This document shows positions 52,499 through 64,000 of a stretch of DNA of 64,000 nucleotides, one piece after another. Each line of letters starts with the position of its first letter. Positions within the stretch are counted from its first letter, which is position 1. This stretch comes from Chitinophaga pinensis (GTDB lineage Bacteria; Pseudomonadota; Gammaproteobacteria; Burkholderiales; Burkholderiaceae_C), in assembly GCA_943326015.2 (NCBI GenBank), contig CALPRQ020000002.1, positions 62,001-126,000 on the forward strand, read 5' to 3'. The position numbers were made by a program, and so were the translations under genes. The notes below the pieces were generated by a model that was not told the DNA's origin, ran no database searches, and worked only from the letters and a program-made list of their open reading frames with translations.

Positions 52499-52806
52499 GA
52501 CAGCAATTTCCCATCCATTTCATTGATCGAATTCAGGCAGCCAGCCAAAGCCAGGGCCAGCCTGAGCGGCTCGGGCAGGGGTCCGTCGAAAGGCGGCAAA
52601 CCGGTCGCCACGCAGTCCCTGGCATAGGCCAGCACCAGCTGCACGCCCGCCAGGTCCACCTCTTCGACCGCTGCAAAAGCGACCGGCAGGCCGGCGCGCC
52701 GCGCCGCCTGCAGGCAGGCGCTCAGCGCCTGGGCCTCGCTCACCGTCAAGCAGGGCAGCGTGCAGACCTGGCGGCCAGCGCCTGGCTGGCAAGTCGTGAC
52801 CATCAT
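52495..52806 (-). CDS. STAS-domain protein (anti-sigma antagonist-like)
   Basis: The 103-residue protein resembles single STAS domains. The strand-helix turn that normally holds the phosphorylated Ser/Thr reads EEVDLAGVQLVLAY; Leu takes that place. Another STAS gene with the same substitution lies at 57301. It is coupled to cheW (upstream) and the receiver gene (downstream). Confidence 0.75.
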   Translation of the reverse strand: MMVTTCQPGAGRQVCTLPCLTVSEAQALSACLQAARRAGLPVAFAAVEEVDLAGVQLVLAYARDCVATGLPPFDGPLPEPLRLALALAGCLNSINEMDGKLLS

Positions 52807-52808
52807 GC

Positions 52809-53315
52809 TCAGCGGTCGACGGGCTGCGCCTCGCCGGCCGCTTCCTTGACCTGGACCGCCTCATCGACCGAGAATACCCGGTTGACGTCGAGCAGGATCA
52901 CGAAACGGTCATGGCGCTTGCCTATGCCTTTCATGAACTCGGTATTCCAGTGCATGCCGATGCGCGGCACGGCCTCGACCGCACCGGGCTCCAGCTCGGT
53001 CACCTCATGCACGGCGTCGGCGATGGTGCCCACGACCAGCTTCTCGCCGAGGACTTCCACCTCCAGCACGATGATGCGGGTATCGCGCGAATTGATGGCC
53101 GGCGGCATGCCGAACTTGACATGCAAGTCCACCACCGGCACCACCTTGCCGCGCACGTTGATCATGCCACGCATGTAGTTGGGCGCACGCGGGACCTTGG
53201 TGATCGGCACCAGGTCCAGCACCTCGCGCACCTTGGCCACCTCCACCGCGAACAGCTCGCCCTCCAGCCGGAAGGTCAGGTGCTGCGAAGACAGCGCATC
53301 CAGTTCTGTGCTCAT
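52809..53315 (-). CDS. cheW: Chemotaxis adaptor CheW
   Basis: The 168-residue adaptor links chemoreceptors to CheA. LTFRLEGELFAVEVAKVREVL, RAPNYMRGMINVRGKVVPVVDL and the C-terminal FVILLDVNRVF fit the family. The start at 53315 follows TGGAG; a longer in-frame start is possible. It sits between the receptor and STAS genes. Confidence 0.95.
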   Translation of the reverse strand: MSTELDALSSQHLTFRLEGELFAVEVAKVREVLDLVPITKVPRAPNYMRGMINVRGKVVPVVDLHVKFGMPPAINSRDTRIIVLEVEVLGEKLVVGTIADAVHEVTELEPGAVEAVPRIGMHWNTEFMKGIGKRHDRFVILLDVNRVFSVDEAVQVKEAAGEAQPVDR

Positions 53316-53343
53316 GTCGTACTCCAGTGCAAGCTCGGGCACA

Positions 53344-55059
53344 TCAGTAACGCTCGAAGCTCTGGTCTTCGTCATCGAGGCGGATCTCGACGCCACGCCC
53401 GCCGTCGGACTTGCTGGGCGCGGCCGGCTTCTTGCTGGCCGGGCGAGCAGCAGACAGCTGCGCGTGCGCCACGCTGACCGGCTTGCGCGCGGGCGCATTG
53501 CTGGCGCGACGGACGCCGCCGTTGTCCAGCCGGAAGTAGGCCGCCGCCTCCTGCATCACGGCCGACTGGCTGGCGAGTTCCTGGCTGGTGGCGCTCATCT
53601 CCTCGGACGCGCTGGAGTTCTGCTGGGTCACCTTGTCGAGCTGCTGGATCGCGCGATTGATCTGCTCGGCGCCGGCGTTCTGCTCGTTCGACGCGGCATT
53701 GATCTCCTGCACCAGTTCGGTCGTGCGCAGGATGTCGGGCAGCATTTCGGTCAGCATCTCGCCGGCCCTGGCGGCCACCGCGACGCTCGAAGTGGAGAGC
53801 TCGTTGATCTCGTTGGCGGCGTTCTGGCTGCGCTCGGCGAGCTTGCGCACCTCGGAGGCCACCACGGCAAAGCCGCGACCATGTTCGCCGGCGCGCGCCG
53901 CCTCGATCGCGGCATTGAGTGCCAGCAGGTCGGTCTGGCGGGCGATTTCCTGCACGATGCTGATCTTCTCGGCGATGGTGCGCATGGCATCGACCGCCTG
54001 CGTCACCGACTCGTTGGTCTTCTTGGAAGCCTCGGCCGCCTTGAGCGAGATCTTGCTGGTCTGCTGCGCGTTGTCGGCGGTCTGGCGGATGTTGGCCGCC
54101 ATTTCCTCCATCGAGGCGCTGGCCTCCTCGGTCGACGACGCCTGCTCGGCGGCACCCTGCGACAGCTCCTCGGCCGAAGATGACAGCTCCTCGGCACCGG
54201 CGGCCACGTTCTCGGAGGCGTCCTGCACCTTGCCGATCACGTCACGCAGCTTGGCGATCATGTTGTTGAGGCTGACAATCAGGTCACCTACTTCATCGCG
54301 TGCGGTGTAAGTCGTGGTGGCGGTGAGGTCGCCTTGCGACACGCTTTGGGCCAGTTGCGTGGCCTGCCCCAGCGCCTTGGCAATGGAGATGGAAATCCAC
54401 AGCGCGATGCCGATACCGGCAGCGGCACTCAGGACCAGCAAGGTGATCAGCAAGGTTCTGGCGCTTTCGTAGGTCGAATCCGCCGTCGCCACCGCCTGCT
54501 TCATGAAGCCCCTATTCAGATCCGCAATGTTTTCCAAGCGAGCTTCGGCCTTGTCGGCCGCTTCACGGCCCTTCGAGCGACCCAGCGCCTGGGACTCCTG
54601 CTCCAGCTTGGCGGCCTTGTCATGCTCGCCGGCATCATGAAGCTTGTTGGCCTGGACGTTCATGGCCAGGATTTCCTTCTTGACCGCCCGGTAGTTGTCC
54701 ATGCTGGCGACGAACTCCTTGATCAAGGCCTTGCCTTCGTCGGTACGGATCAGCCTCTCCATCTTCTCGCGACTGGCCAGCAGACGGTCGTTGATCTCGT
54801 TATGCTCCCGTTCCAGATCCTCGATCTGCTTGACCGTTTGCGAGAGGATCATGTTCTTCTCGTTGCGCACCAAGGCCACCACATCGCGTTGCATCTCGGC
54901 GGCGAGGACCACCTTCTCGGCCGACACGGATGCCATTTCGCCAAGCATGTCATTGACATCGGCCAACTTGTTGATGCCGACCAGGACCGAGATCGCGCCA
55001 ATCGCAGAGATGAGAAAAAACGATAACAGCAGTTTGAGTTTGATGGTGATTCTCATCAT
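53344..55059 (-). CDS. Methyl-accepting chemotaxis protein
   Basis: This 571-residue receptor has TM1 at about 8-28, a ~170-residue periplasmic four-helix-bundle sensor, TM2 at about 203-224, a HAMP domain and a signalling hairpin whose tip reads [21 protein letters not shown], close to consensus. The C-terminus is Lys/Arg-rich and lacks a clear CheR-docking pentapeptide. Ligand unknown. It lies between CheA and CheW genes. Confidence 0.95.
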   Translation of the reverse strand: MMRITIKLKLLLSFFLISAIGAISVLVGINKLADVNDMLGEMASVSAEKVVLAAEMQRDVVALVRNEKNMILSQTVKQIEDLEREHNEINDRLLASREKMERLIRTDEGKALIKEFVASMDNYRAVKKEILAMNVQANKLHDAGEHDKAAKLEQESQALGRSKGREAADKAEARLENIADLNRGFMKQAVATADSTYESARTLLITLLVLSAAAGIGIALWISISIAKALGQATQLAQSVSQGDLTATTTYTARDEVGDLIVSLNNMIAKLRDVIGKVQDASENVAAGAEELSSSAEELSQGAAEQASSTEEASASMEEMAANIRQTADNAQQTSKISLKAAEASKKTNESVTQAVDAMRTIAEKISIVQEIARQTDLLALNAAIEAARAGEHGRGFAVVASEVRKLAERSQNAANEINELSTSSVAVAARAGEMLTEMLPDILRTTELVQEINAASNEQNAGAEQINRAIQQLDKVTQQNSSASEEMSATSQELASQSAVMQEAAAYFRLDNGGVRRASNAPARKPVSVAHAQLSAARPASKKPAAPSKSDGGRGVEIRLDDEDQSFERY

Positions 55060-55097
55060 TTACTTTCAGGACCAATGAATAGGTTGGAAATCCGCCG

Positions 55098-57281
55098 TCA
55101 TTCCAGCACGGCAGCCGCATGGCTGGCCGGACCGCGCATGAGCTGGGCAATCAGGGACGGTATGTCCAGAATGACGGCAATCTCGCCGCTGCCCAGCAGC
55201 GTGCAGCCCGCCAGTCCCTTGATACCCTGGAACATCACGCCCAGCGGCTTGATGACGGCCTGCATTTCACCGTAGAGCTTTTCCACCACGATGCCGACCT
55301 GCTGGCCGCCATGCCTGACCACGACCAGGTTTTCCGCCACCTCGGGCGCCGCGCTGTCGCCCTCGTCACCGAACAGTTCGCGCAACCGGACGAAGGGCAG
55401 CAGCTTGCCACGCAGGTTGATGTAGTCGCATGAGCGCGGCTGGCGGTCGTGCTGGAGGCACTCGGCCACCATGTCGAGCGGAATCACGAAATGAGAGTCG
55501 CCGATGCCAACGCGGAAACCATCGATGATGGCCAGGGTCAGCGGCAGCCGGATGGTGAAGGCACAGCCCTGACCCGGCCAGCTCTCGACGGTCACGCTGC
55601 CACGCAGCGCCTGGATGTTGCGGCGCACCACGTCCATGCCCACGCCGCGCCCGGACAGCTCGGTCACCTGCTCGGCCGTCGAGAAGCCGGGCTCGAAGAT
55701 GAGCTGCTGGATCTCGGCCTCGGTCAGCTGCTGCTTGGGCTGCACCAGCTGGCGCTCGACCGCCTTGGCCAGGATCTTCTCGCTGTCGAGACCGCCGCCG
55801 TCGTCGCGGATCTGGATCAGGATGCTGCCCGCCTCGTGCCTGGCGCTGAGCGTGACGCGCCCGCGTGCCGGCTTGCCGCGCGTCAGGCGCAGCTCGGCCG
55901 ACTCGATGCCATGGTCCATGCTGTTGCGCACCAGATGCATCAGCGGGTCGCCGATCTTCTCGACCACCGACTTGTCGAGCTCGGTCTCGCCGCCCTCGGT
56001 GAGCAGTTCGATCTCCTTGCCCAGCTCACGCGAGACATCGCGCACCACGCGCTGGAAGCGGTTGAAGGTGGCGCCGATCTGGACCATGCGCATCTGCATG
56101 GCGGAATCGCGCATGTCCCCGATCAGGCCTGACAACACCGACAAGGCCTCGTTGAGGTCCTCCCGTCCGACCCGCGCGGCGATCACCGAGGCGGCGGCAC
56201 CGGCGATCACCAACTCGCCCACCAGGTCCACCAGCCGGTCGAGCTTGTCCGCGTCCACGCGCAACTGGGCATGCGTGGGGGCGCTGCGTTCAGCCTGCTG
56301 CGGTCGCCTGGGCGCTGGCGCGTCCGCGGCCAGGACAGCGGGCGCGACCAGGTCGTCAGTTCCGGCCTCGATCTCGGCCACGGCTTCGGTCAATGCATCC
56401 ACAGGCTGCTGGCCAGCGAGCCATTCGCTCAGCAGCGCCTCGTCATGCGGGTCCAGCATGTCGACCTGGCGCAACTGCTGCGCCAATTCCGCCTCGCGGC
56501 CCGGAGCCTGGGCCTGCAGCAACTGCCCCAGCTCGGCCACGCTGCTGTGCGGCGGCAGGATATGCAGCGCGCATTCCCCCTGCAGGAAGGTGAAGGCGTC
56601 CTCGATATCGGCACGGTCCACCGCACCACGGAAAGCCATCTCGAAGCCGAGATAGCACAGCTCGGCGTCCATCTGCTCGGGCGGCGGCAGCGCATCGGTG
56701 ATGGGCAGCACCCGCACCAGCTCGCCGAGCCCGGCCAGGTAGCGGATCAGGCCGACCGGCTCGACCCCGCGCTGGAATATTTCCGGCCCCAGGCGCAACG
56801 AGATATGCCAGGCGTCGCTGACCAGGCGTGCATCACCCCCATGGCTGTCGACACCAGCCGGCGCCGGTGCGAGCGCGGCAAGCCGGGGCGCCTGATCCGG
56901 CTCCAGCCAGGGCTGGAGCCGCGCCAGCAGGGCCTGCCCCTGGGACAGGGTCGGCTCATCGGTCGCGGCATCGCGGGCAAAGAAATCGAGCAGCACGCGG
57001 ACATGATCGGCACAGCCCAGCAGCGCGCTGACCAGCTCCGACTCCACCACCAGCTCGCCATCGCGCATGCGCTGCAGCACGTTTTCCACGTTGTGGGTAA
57101 ACGCGGTAATGCCCAGGGCATCGGCCATGCTGGAGGAACCCTTGATGGTATGCGCCGCGCGAAACGCACTGTGGATCTGGGCCTCGTCGCCAGGATCGCG
57201 CTCCAATGCCAGCAGCGTGGTTTCCAGGGCTTCGAGCTGGTCGCGCGCCTCGACCAGAAAAACATCTTTCAAGGTTTCCAT
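55098..57281 (-). CDS. cheA: Chemotaxis histidine kinase CheA
   Basis: The 727-residue kinase is complete: P1 Hpt with His in AAHTIKGSSSMA near residue 46, dimerisation helices (KLDRLVDLVGELVIAG), ATPase with N-box LVRNSMDHGIE, G1 RDDGGGLD and G2 SGRGVGMDVV, and a CheW-like regulatory domain (YINLRGKLLPFVRLRELFG). It should phosphorylate the receiver proteins and CheB. It lies between the second STAS and MCP genes. Confidence 0.96.
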   Translation of the reverse strand: METLKDVFLVEARDQLEALETTLLALERDPGDEAQIHSAFRAAHTIKGSSSMADALGITAFTHNVENVLQRMRDGELVVESELVSALLGCADHVRVLLDFFARDAATDEPTLSQGQALLARLQPWLEPDQAPRLAALAPAPAGVDSHGGDARLVSDAWHISLRLGPEIFQRGVEPVGLIRYLAGLGELVRVLPITDALPPPEQMDAELCYLGFEMAFRGAVDRADIEDAFTFLQGECALHILPPHSSVAELGQLLQAQAPGREAELAQQLRQVDMLDPHDEALLSEWLAGQQPVDALTEAVAEIEAGTDDLVAPAVLAADAPAPRRPQQAERSAPTHAQLRVDADKLDRLVDLVGELVIAGAAASVIAARVGREDLNEALSVLSGLIGDMRDSAMQMRMVQIGATFNRFQRVVRDVSRELGKEIELLTEGGETELDKSVVEKIGDPLMHLVRNSMDHGIESAELRLTRGKPARGRVTLSARHEAGSILIQIRDDGGGLDSEKILAKAVERQLVQPKQQLTEAEIQQLIFEPGFSTAEQVTELSGRGVGMDVVRRNIQALRGSVTVESWPGQGCAFTIRLPLTLAIIDGFRVGIGDSHFVIPLDMVAECLQHDRQPRSCDYINLRGKLLPFVRLRELFGDEGDSAAPEVAENLVVVRHGGQQVGIVVEKLYGEMQAVIKPLGVMFQGIKGLAGCTLLGSGEIAVILDIPSLIAQLMRGPASHAAAVLE

Positions 57282-57300
57282 CAGGGGGCTGCCGTTCGAT

Positions 57301-57585
57301 TCAGGACTCTAGGGTGAAAAACGCGTCCAGCCCCAGCAGGGCCAGCACCTCGGACAGGGCGGCGCTGGGGTTCTTCAGCAGCAGGGCGTGACCGGCTGCC
57401 ACGCACTCGCGCTGCGCGAGCAACAGCAACTGCAGGCCAGCCAGGTCCACGCGCTCGACGGCAGAGGCGTCCAGCACCCGGTCACGCCTGACAGGGCCAG
57501 GCGCCAGCAGGCCGGGCTTGAGTGCTGCAGCCTCGTAGATCGTGAGCTCGGCGGGCAAGACTTGGTCGGCTGTGGCTTGTTCCAT
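57301..57585 (-). CDS. STAS-domain protein
   Basis: The 94-residue protein has the STAS-type stretch ERVDLAGLQLLLLAQRE near residues 44-60, with Leu where the regulatory Ser/Thr normally stands. It is a paralogue of the STAS protein at 52495. It lies directly before cheA. Confidence 0.75.
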   Translation of the reverse strand: MEQATADQVLPAELTIYEAAALKPGLLAPGPVRRDRVLDASAVERVDLAGLQLLLLAQRECVAAGHALLLKNPSAALSEVLALLGLDAFFTLES

Positions 57586-57633
57586 GCGTGGCGTCGGAAG
57601 TGAGATGGGAAAAATGGCTCGTTGCGCCAGCGA

Positions 57634-58953
57634 TCAGAACAACTCGATGCTCGGCGCAGCCGATGCTTGAGGTGCCGGTGCGGACCCACCCACGGTCATG
57701 TGGTGCGTATCGATCTGGCTGTGCATCACATAGCGGTCGGTCTGCGCCGCCAGCAGGTCCTGCATGCGCTCGCCGTCGCGCAACGCGCCGTCGGGGCTCT
57801 CCAACACCGCGGCGAATTGCTGCAAGTGAGCGCTCAGCTCATGGATCGCACCCTGCACATGATCCACGCGCTGGCGCATCACATCGTAGAACTGCATGCT
57901 GCCCAGGGCCTGCGTCATCAACTCCACCAGCGCACGGTGGCCCTGGCCCATGGTACCGAACACCTGCTCCATGTCGTTCTTGTTGGCCGCGTCGTTGAAG
58001 CGCCGCTGCATGTCGTAGATGTCGGCCAGCACCTTGTGCATGTTGGCCACGGCGGAATTGCGGTTGACACTGTTGTTGGCCGCCTCAAGCTCCTTGTCCA
58101 CCCCTTCGGTGGCGACCCGGATCCGGGCCGAAATGTCCTTCACGGTCGCGGCCGTCTGGGTCGAAAGGCTGCGGATCTCGGCGGCCACCACGGCAAAGCC
58201 ATGGCCGCTGCTCCCGGCCCGGGCCGCTTCCACCGCGGCATTGATGGACAGGAAATTGATCTGCCGCGCCACGGTGGCAATCACGTCCACCAGCGGCTCG
58301 AGGGCCTTGACCTCCTTGAGCCGCTGCACGCGACTGAGGTTGTCGGTCACGTCCTGCTGCAGCTTCTGCACGAACATCTCGAGAATCATGCCGAGCTGCT
58401 GGTCCAGCTGCATTTTTTCATGCACCACTTCCAGCAACTCGGACCCGTTCTGCTTGGAGGCCTCGATGCGTCCGAGTTCCTCCAGCGACACCTCGTTCAT
58501 CCGGTTCAGGCAATGGACAATGGCGGTCACATCCTGCTCGGCATCCTGCAGCGCACCCTGGAGCTGGCGCGTGAGCAGCTCCAGATAGGGAGCGGTGTCC
58601 CGCACCTCGGTCGCCGCCTGCGCCACCAGCAGACGACGGTCCATCACCAGCCAGGGCAAGCGTTGCAGGTGCGGCTGCAAGGCCGAACAGCCCCACAGCA
58701 AGCCGAGCAGCAGCAGCTCCGTCAGCAAGGCCACAGACAGCACCCAGCGCCAAGGCAGCTCGCCCAAGCCCGGCAACGCGGCCAGCGCGCCAACCAGCCC
58801 CAGCGCCAGCAGCGACGACACCAGCACCGGCCCCACCAGCTGCAGGCCAGCCAGTCCGCTGACACCGGCTTGCGGGTTGGCAGCCACCGGGACGGCGTAG
58901 GGCGGTGACGTGGCGCGCCCATGCATCGGCATGACGGCGGTATCAATTGGCAT
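57634..58953 (-). CDS. MCP-like receptor without a periplasmic sensor
   Basis: This ~439-residue protein has two hydrophobic helices near 35-58 and 70-90 with a loop too short for a ligand domain. A long coiled coil follows with a divergent signalling tip (ARQINFLSINAAVEAARAG). The C-terminal part has QFYDVMRQRVDHV, then a polar tail. Input may be cytoplasmic or via a partner. The ATG at 58953 overlaps the receiver gene; starts are ambiguous. Confidence 0.8.
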   Translation of the reverse strand: MPIDTAVMPMHGRATSPPYAVPVAANPQAGVSGLAGLQLVGPVLVSSLLALGLVGALAALPGLGELPWRWVLSVALLTELLLLGLLWGCSALQPHLQRLPWLVMDRRLLVAQAATEVRDTAPYLELLTRQLQGALQDAEQDVTAIVHCLNRMNEVSLEELGRIEASKQNGSELLEVVHEKMQLDQQLGMILEMFVQKLQQDVTDNLSRVQRLKEVKALEPLVDVIATVARQINFLSINAAVEAARAGSSGHGFAVVAAEIRSLSTQTAATVKDISARIRVATEGVDKELEAANNSVNRNSAVANMHKVLADIYDMQRRFNDAANKNDMEQVFGTMGQGHRALVELMTQALGSMQFYDVMRQRVDHVQGAIHELSAHLQQFAAVLESPDGALRDGERMQDLLAAQTDRYVMHSQIDTHHMTVGGSAPAPQASAAPSIELF

Positions 58954-59308
58954 GGTCGTCAATCAGGTCTAGCAACTGCATGGGGTTGAACGGCTTGGTC
59001 AGGAAGACCCGGGCACCAGCTTCCTGCCCCTGGCGCCGCAGATCGGCACAGTTGCTGCCGGTGAGCAGAATCACGGGAATGTCCGACAGCTGCGCATCCC
59101 GGGACAGACGCTGGAACAGCTCGATGCCGTTGACACGCGGCATGTGCAGGTCGAGCAGGATCAGGTCCGGCTTTTCGCTGCGCGCCACTTTCAGGCCCTC
59201 GTCGGCGTCCATGGCCTCGACCACCTGGTGACCGTCGAACTCCAGCGTCATGCGGATCAGGCGGCGGATGTCGCCCTGGTCATCGACCGTCAGGATTTTC
59301 TTTGTCAT
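58943..59308 (-). CDS. CheY-like response regulator
   Basis: The 121-residue receiver has VDDQGDIRRL, phospho-Asp in ILLDLHMPRVNG, LLTGS and the Lys in LTKPFNP. It has no output domain, as in CheY. It overlaps the MCP-like gene by 11 bases. Confidence 0.93.
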   Translation of the reverse strand: MTKKILTVDDQGDIRRLIRMTLEFDGHQVVEAMDADEGLKVARSEKPDLILLDLHMPRVNGIELFQRLSRDAQLSDIPVILLTGSNCADLRRQGQEAGARVFLTKPFNPMQLLDLIDDHAN

Positions 59309-59380
59309 GATCTCTCCACTTTCCCAGCTTCAAAGATTCAAAGATTCAAGCGTCCAGGCAGACCATCCACCGCAGCGGAT

Positions 59381-59758
59381 TCAGCGTCCAGCCGGCAGTA
59401 CCTGCGCGATCACCTTGAGCAGATCGGGACCGGAAATCGGCTTGATCATCCAGCCGGTGATTCCCATTTTCTTGCCTTCTTCGCGCTTCTTCGGATCGCT
59501 TTCGGTCGTCAGCATCAGGATGGGGATGAACTTCAGACTTGGAATGGCCTTGACGGCACGCACCAGTTCACCGCCATTCATCTTCGGCATGTTGAAGTCG
59601 GTGATGATCAGGGCCGGACGCAGCCCGCCCTGGAGCCGACTCAAGGCCGCAGCGCCGTCGACCGCCGTTTCCACCTGGTAGCCGTTGAGCGTCAGGTTGG
59701 ACTTGAGGCTGAGGATCACGGTGGGCGAGTCGTCCACAATGAGAATCAGTTTAGACAT
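59381..59758 (-). CDS. CheY-like response regulator, first gene of the che operon
   Basis: The 125-residue receiver has VDDSPTVIL, phospho-Asp in IITDFNMPKMNG, LTTES and MIKPISGPDLL. The start MSKLILIVDD at 59758 is chosen over a longer frame to 60037, which would include the promoter. It is likely the first gene of the minus-strand chemosensory operon. Confidence 0.94.
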   Translation of the reverse strand: MSKLILIVDDSPTVILSLKSNLTLNGYQVETAVDGAAALSRLQGGLRPALIITDFNMPKMNGGELVRAVKAIPSLKFIPILMLTTESDPKKREEGKKMGITGWMIKPISGPDLLKVIAQVLPAGR

Positions 59759-59912
59759 GGCAACTCCATCAGATAAATTTAATACTAGCGCAGCTTCATT
59801 GCAGAACTGGAACAAAGCGCCTGTGGCGCGAAGCAGTTCGTTGCGCGGAGTCAGCCTGGCTGGCTCGCCCGCGAGGGCCTGATATTCTCGACCACAGGCT
59901 TGATGACCTGAT

Positions 59913-59926
59913 TTGATCATCATCAA
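59913..59926. promoter_or_regulatory. Perfect FNR/Anr-type box
   Basis: TTGATCATCATCAA is an exact match to TTGATNNNNATCAA. It lies between the che operon and the hybrid kinase gene. A -10-like GAATAT on the minus strand (59882-59887) would put the box about 44 bases upstream of a start point, near the classical activating position. Relative to the promoter at 59950 it is downstream and would repress. Confidence 0.5.
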
Positions 59927-59949
59927 TGAAACCGATAAAATTCGCAAGA

Positions 59950-59979
59950 AGTATAAAAATGCGAGCTTATTATATTCAA
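59950..59979 (-). promoter_or_regulatory. Sigma-70 promoter for the che operon
   Basis: On the minus strand TTGAAT (59979-59974), 18 bases, then TATACT (59955-59950). It precedes the first receiver gene by about 190 bases. Confidence 0.6.
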
Positions 59980-60096
59980 GACCATGCCACAGAATGTCCG
60001 CAACAGCGTCAGGCTGGCGACCGTTCAGGCTAGGCATCAGCGCATGCAGCCGCCCCCGTCAGCCCTGACTGGGTCATAACGGACATTGGCAACCGA

Positions 60097-63921
<3,825 letters not shown>

Positions 63922-63929
63922 TCTGATCG

Positions 63930-64000
63930 CTACAGGTTCTCGCCGCAGAGTGCCAGGATCAGTCGCAGTTCATCGGCATCGACCGAGCGCGCGGTACCAA
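63930..64000 (-). CDS. C-terminal end of an unidentified minus-strand gene (partial)
   Basis: A minus-strand frame enters from the right edge and ends at the TAG at 63932-63930. The visible ~22 residues end ARSVDADELRLILALCGENL. Too little is present to name it; codon use fits the core genome. It converges on the hybrid kinase gene. Confidence 0.5.
   Translation of the reverse strand, partial: GTARSVDADELRLILALCGENL

Larger units (their letters stand above)
59759..60096. other. Divergent promoter region of che operon and hybrid kinase
   Basis: The 338 bases are AT-rich in 59910-59990 and hold a good minus-strand promoter (59950-59979) and a perfect FNR-type box (59913-59926). No gene seen. 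Confidence 0.65.

Overview
The window is about 64 kb of a betaproteobacterial chromosome. It is probably from the Burkholderiales: the core genes are very GC-rich, the sulfur genes run tauE-like/cysI/DUF934/cysH/cysD/cysN, and the FNR-type reductase, DsbB, MnmC and PPK2 proteins look like those of the Rubrivivax/Leptothrix/Sphaerotilus group. The genus is my inference. The window holds two horizontally acquired segments inserted at tRNA-Gly genes, a biosynthetic core, and a large chemosensory cluster.

1-9218: the right part of a mobilizable integrated element, with clearly lower GC. It carries the tail of an upstream gene (possibly a methylase), a superfamily-2 helicase and a GIY-YIG nuclease, an anti-restriction protein ArdA behind a strong promoter and a small leader ORF, an unknown gene, a presumed oriT region, a MobC-like protein, a three-histidine relaxase with a nested ORF, and a two-gene unit of a TIR-like (DUF1863/ThsB-like) protein and a four-helix membrane protein. 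It ends at an 18-base copy of a tRNA-Gly 3' end. The integrase must lie left of the window.

9219-39130: core metabolism. Genes are oligopeptidase A; a secreted subtilase with a GlyGly-CTERM tail and, converging on it, a rhombosortase; rpiA and pyrD; a LysE exporter; PPK2; DsbB; ferredoxin-NADP reductase; YggX; an MnmC with an eroded methyltransferase half; the assimilatory sulfate cluster; ferredoxin and a second ferredoxin reductase. Next comes a TPP-riboswitch operon coding for a LuxE-like acid-activating enzyme, a LuxC-like reductase, an ABC importer and a short-chain dehydrogenase. It is followed by thiD (opposite strand) and thiO-thiS-thiG-thiE. The LuxE/LuxC/SDR set under thiamine control is the most unusual metabolic unit here. 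It could reduce an imported carboxylated thiamine precursor to the alcohol.

39177-43392: two identical tRNA-Asn genes and a tRNA-Gly(GCC). A decayed ~3.9 kb insertion follows, bounded by direct repeats of the tRNA-Gly 3' end plus its terminator. It holds a broken parA, an IS30-family fragment, and an HTH-Fic protein whose motif has Gln in place of the catalytic His, plus a small downstream gene.

43440-46154: a cytoplasmic trypsin-like protease with a small partner protein, and a LuxR-type regulator. 46224-59758: a long minus-strand chemosensory operon of Hpt, CheD, a kinase-like protein, CheB, CheR, a degenerate CheA, CheY-like, STAS, CheW, MCP, full CheA, STAS, MCP and two CheY-like genes. 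Its upstream region has a perfect FNR-type box. A divergent 1,274-residue CHASE/PAS hybrid kinase follows, and the window ends in the tail of another minus-strand gene.
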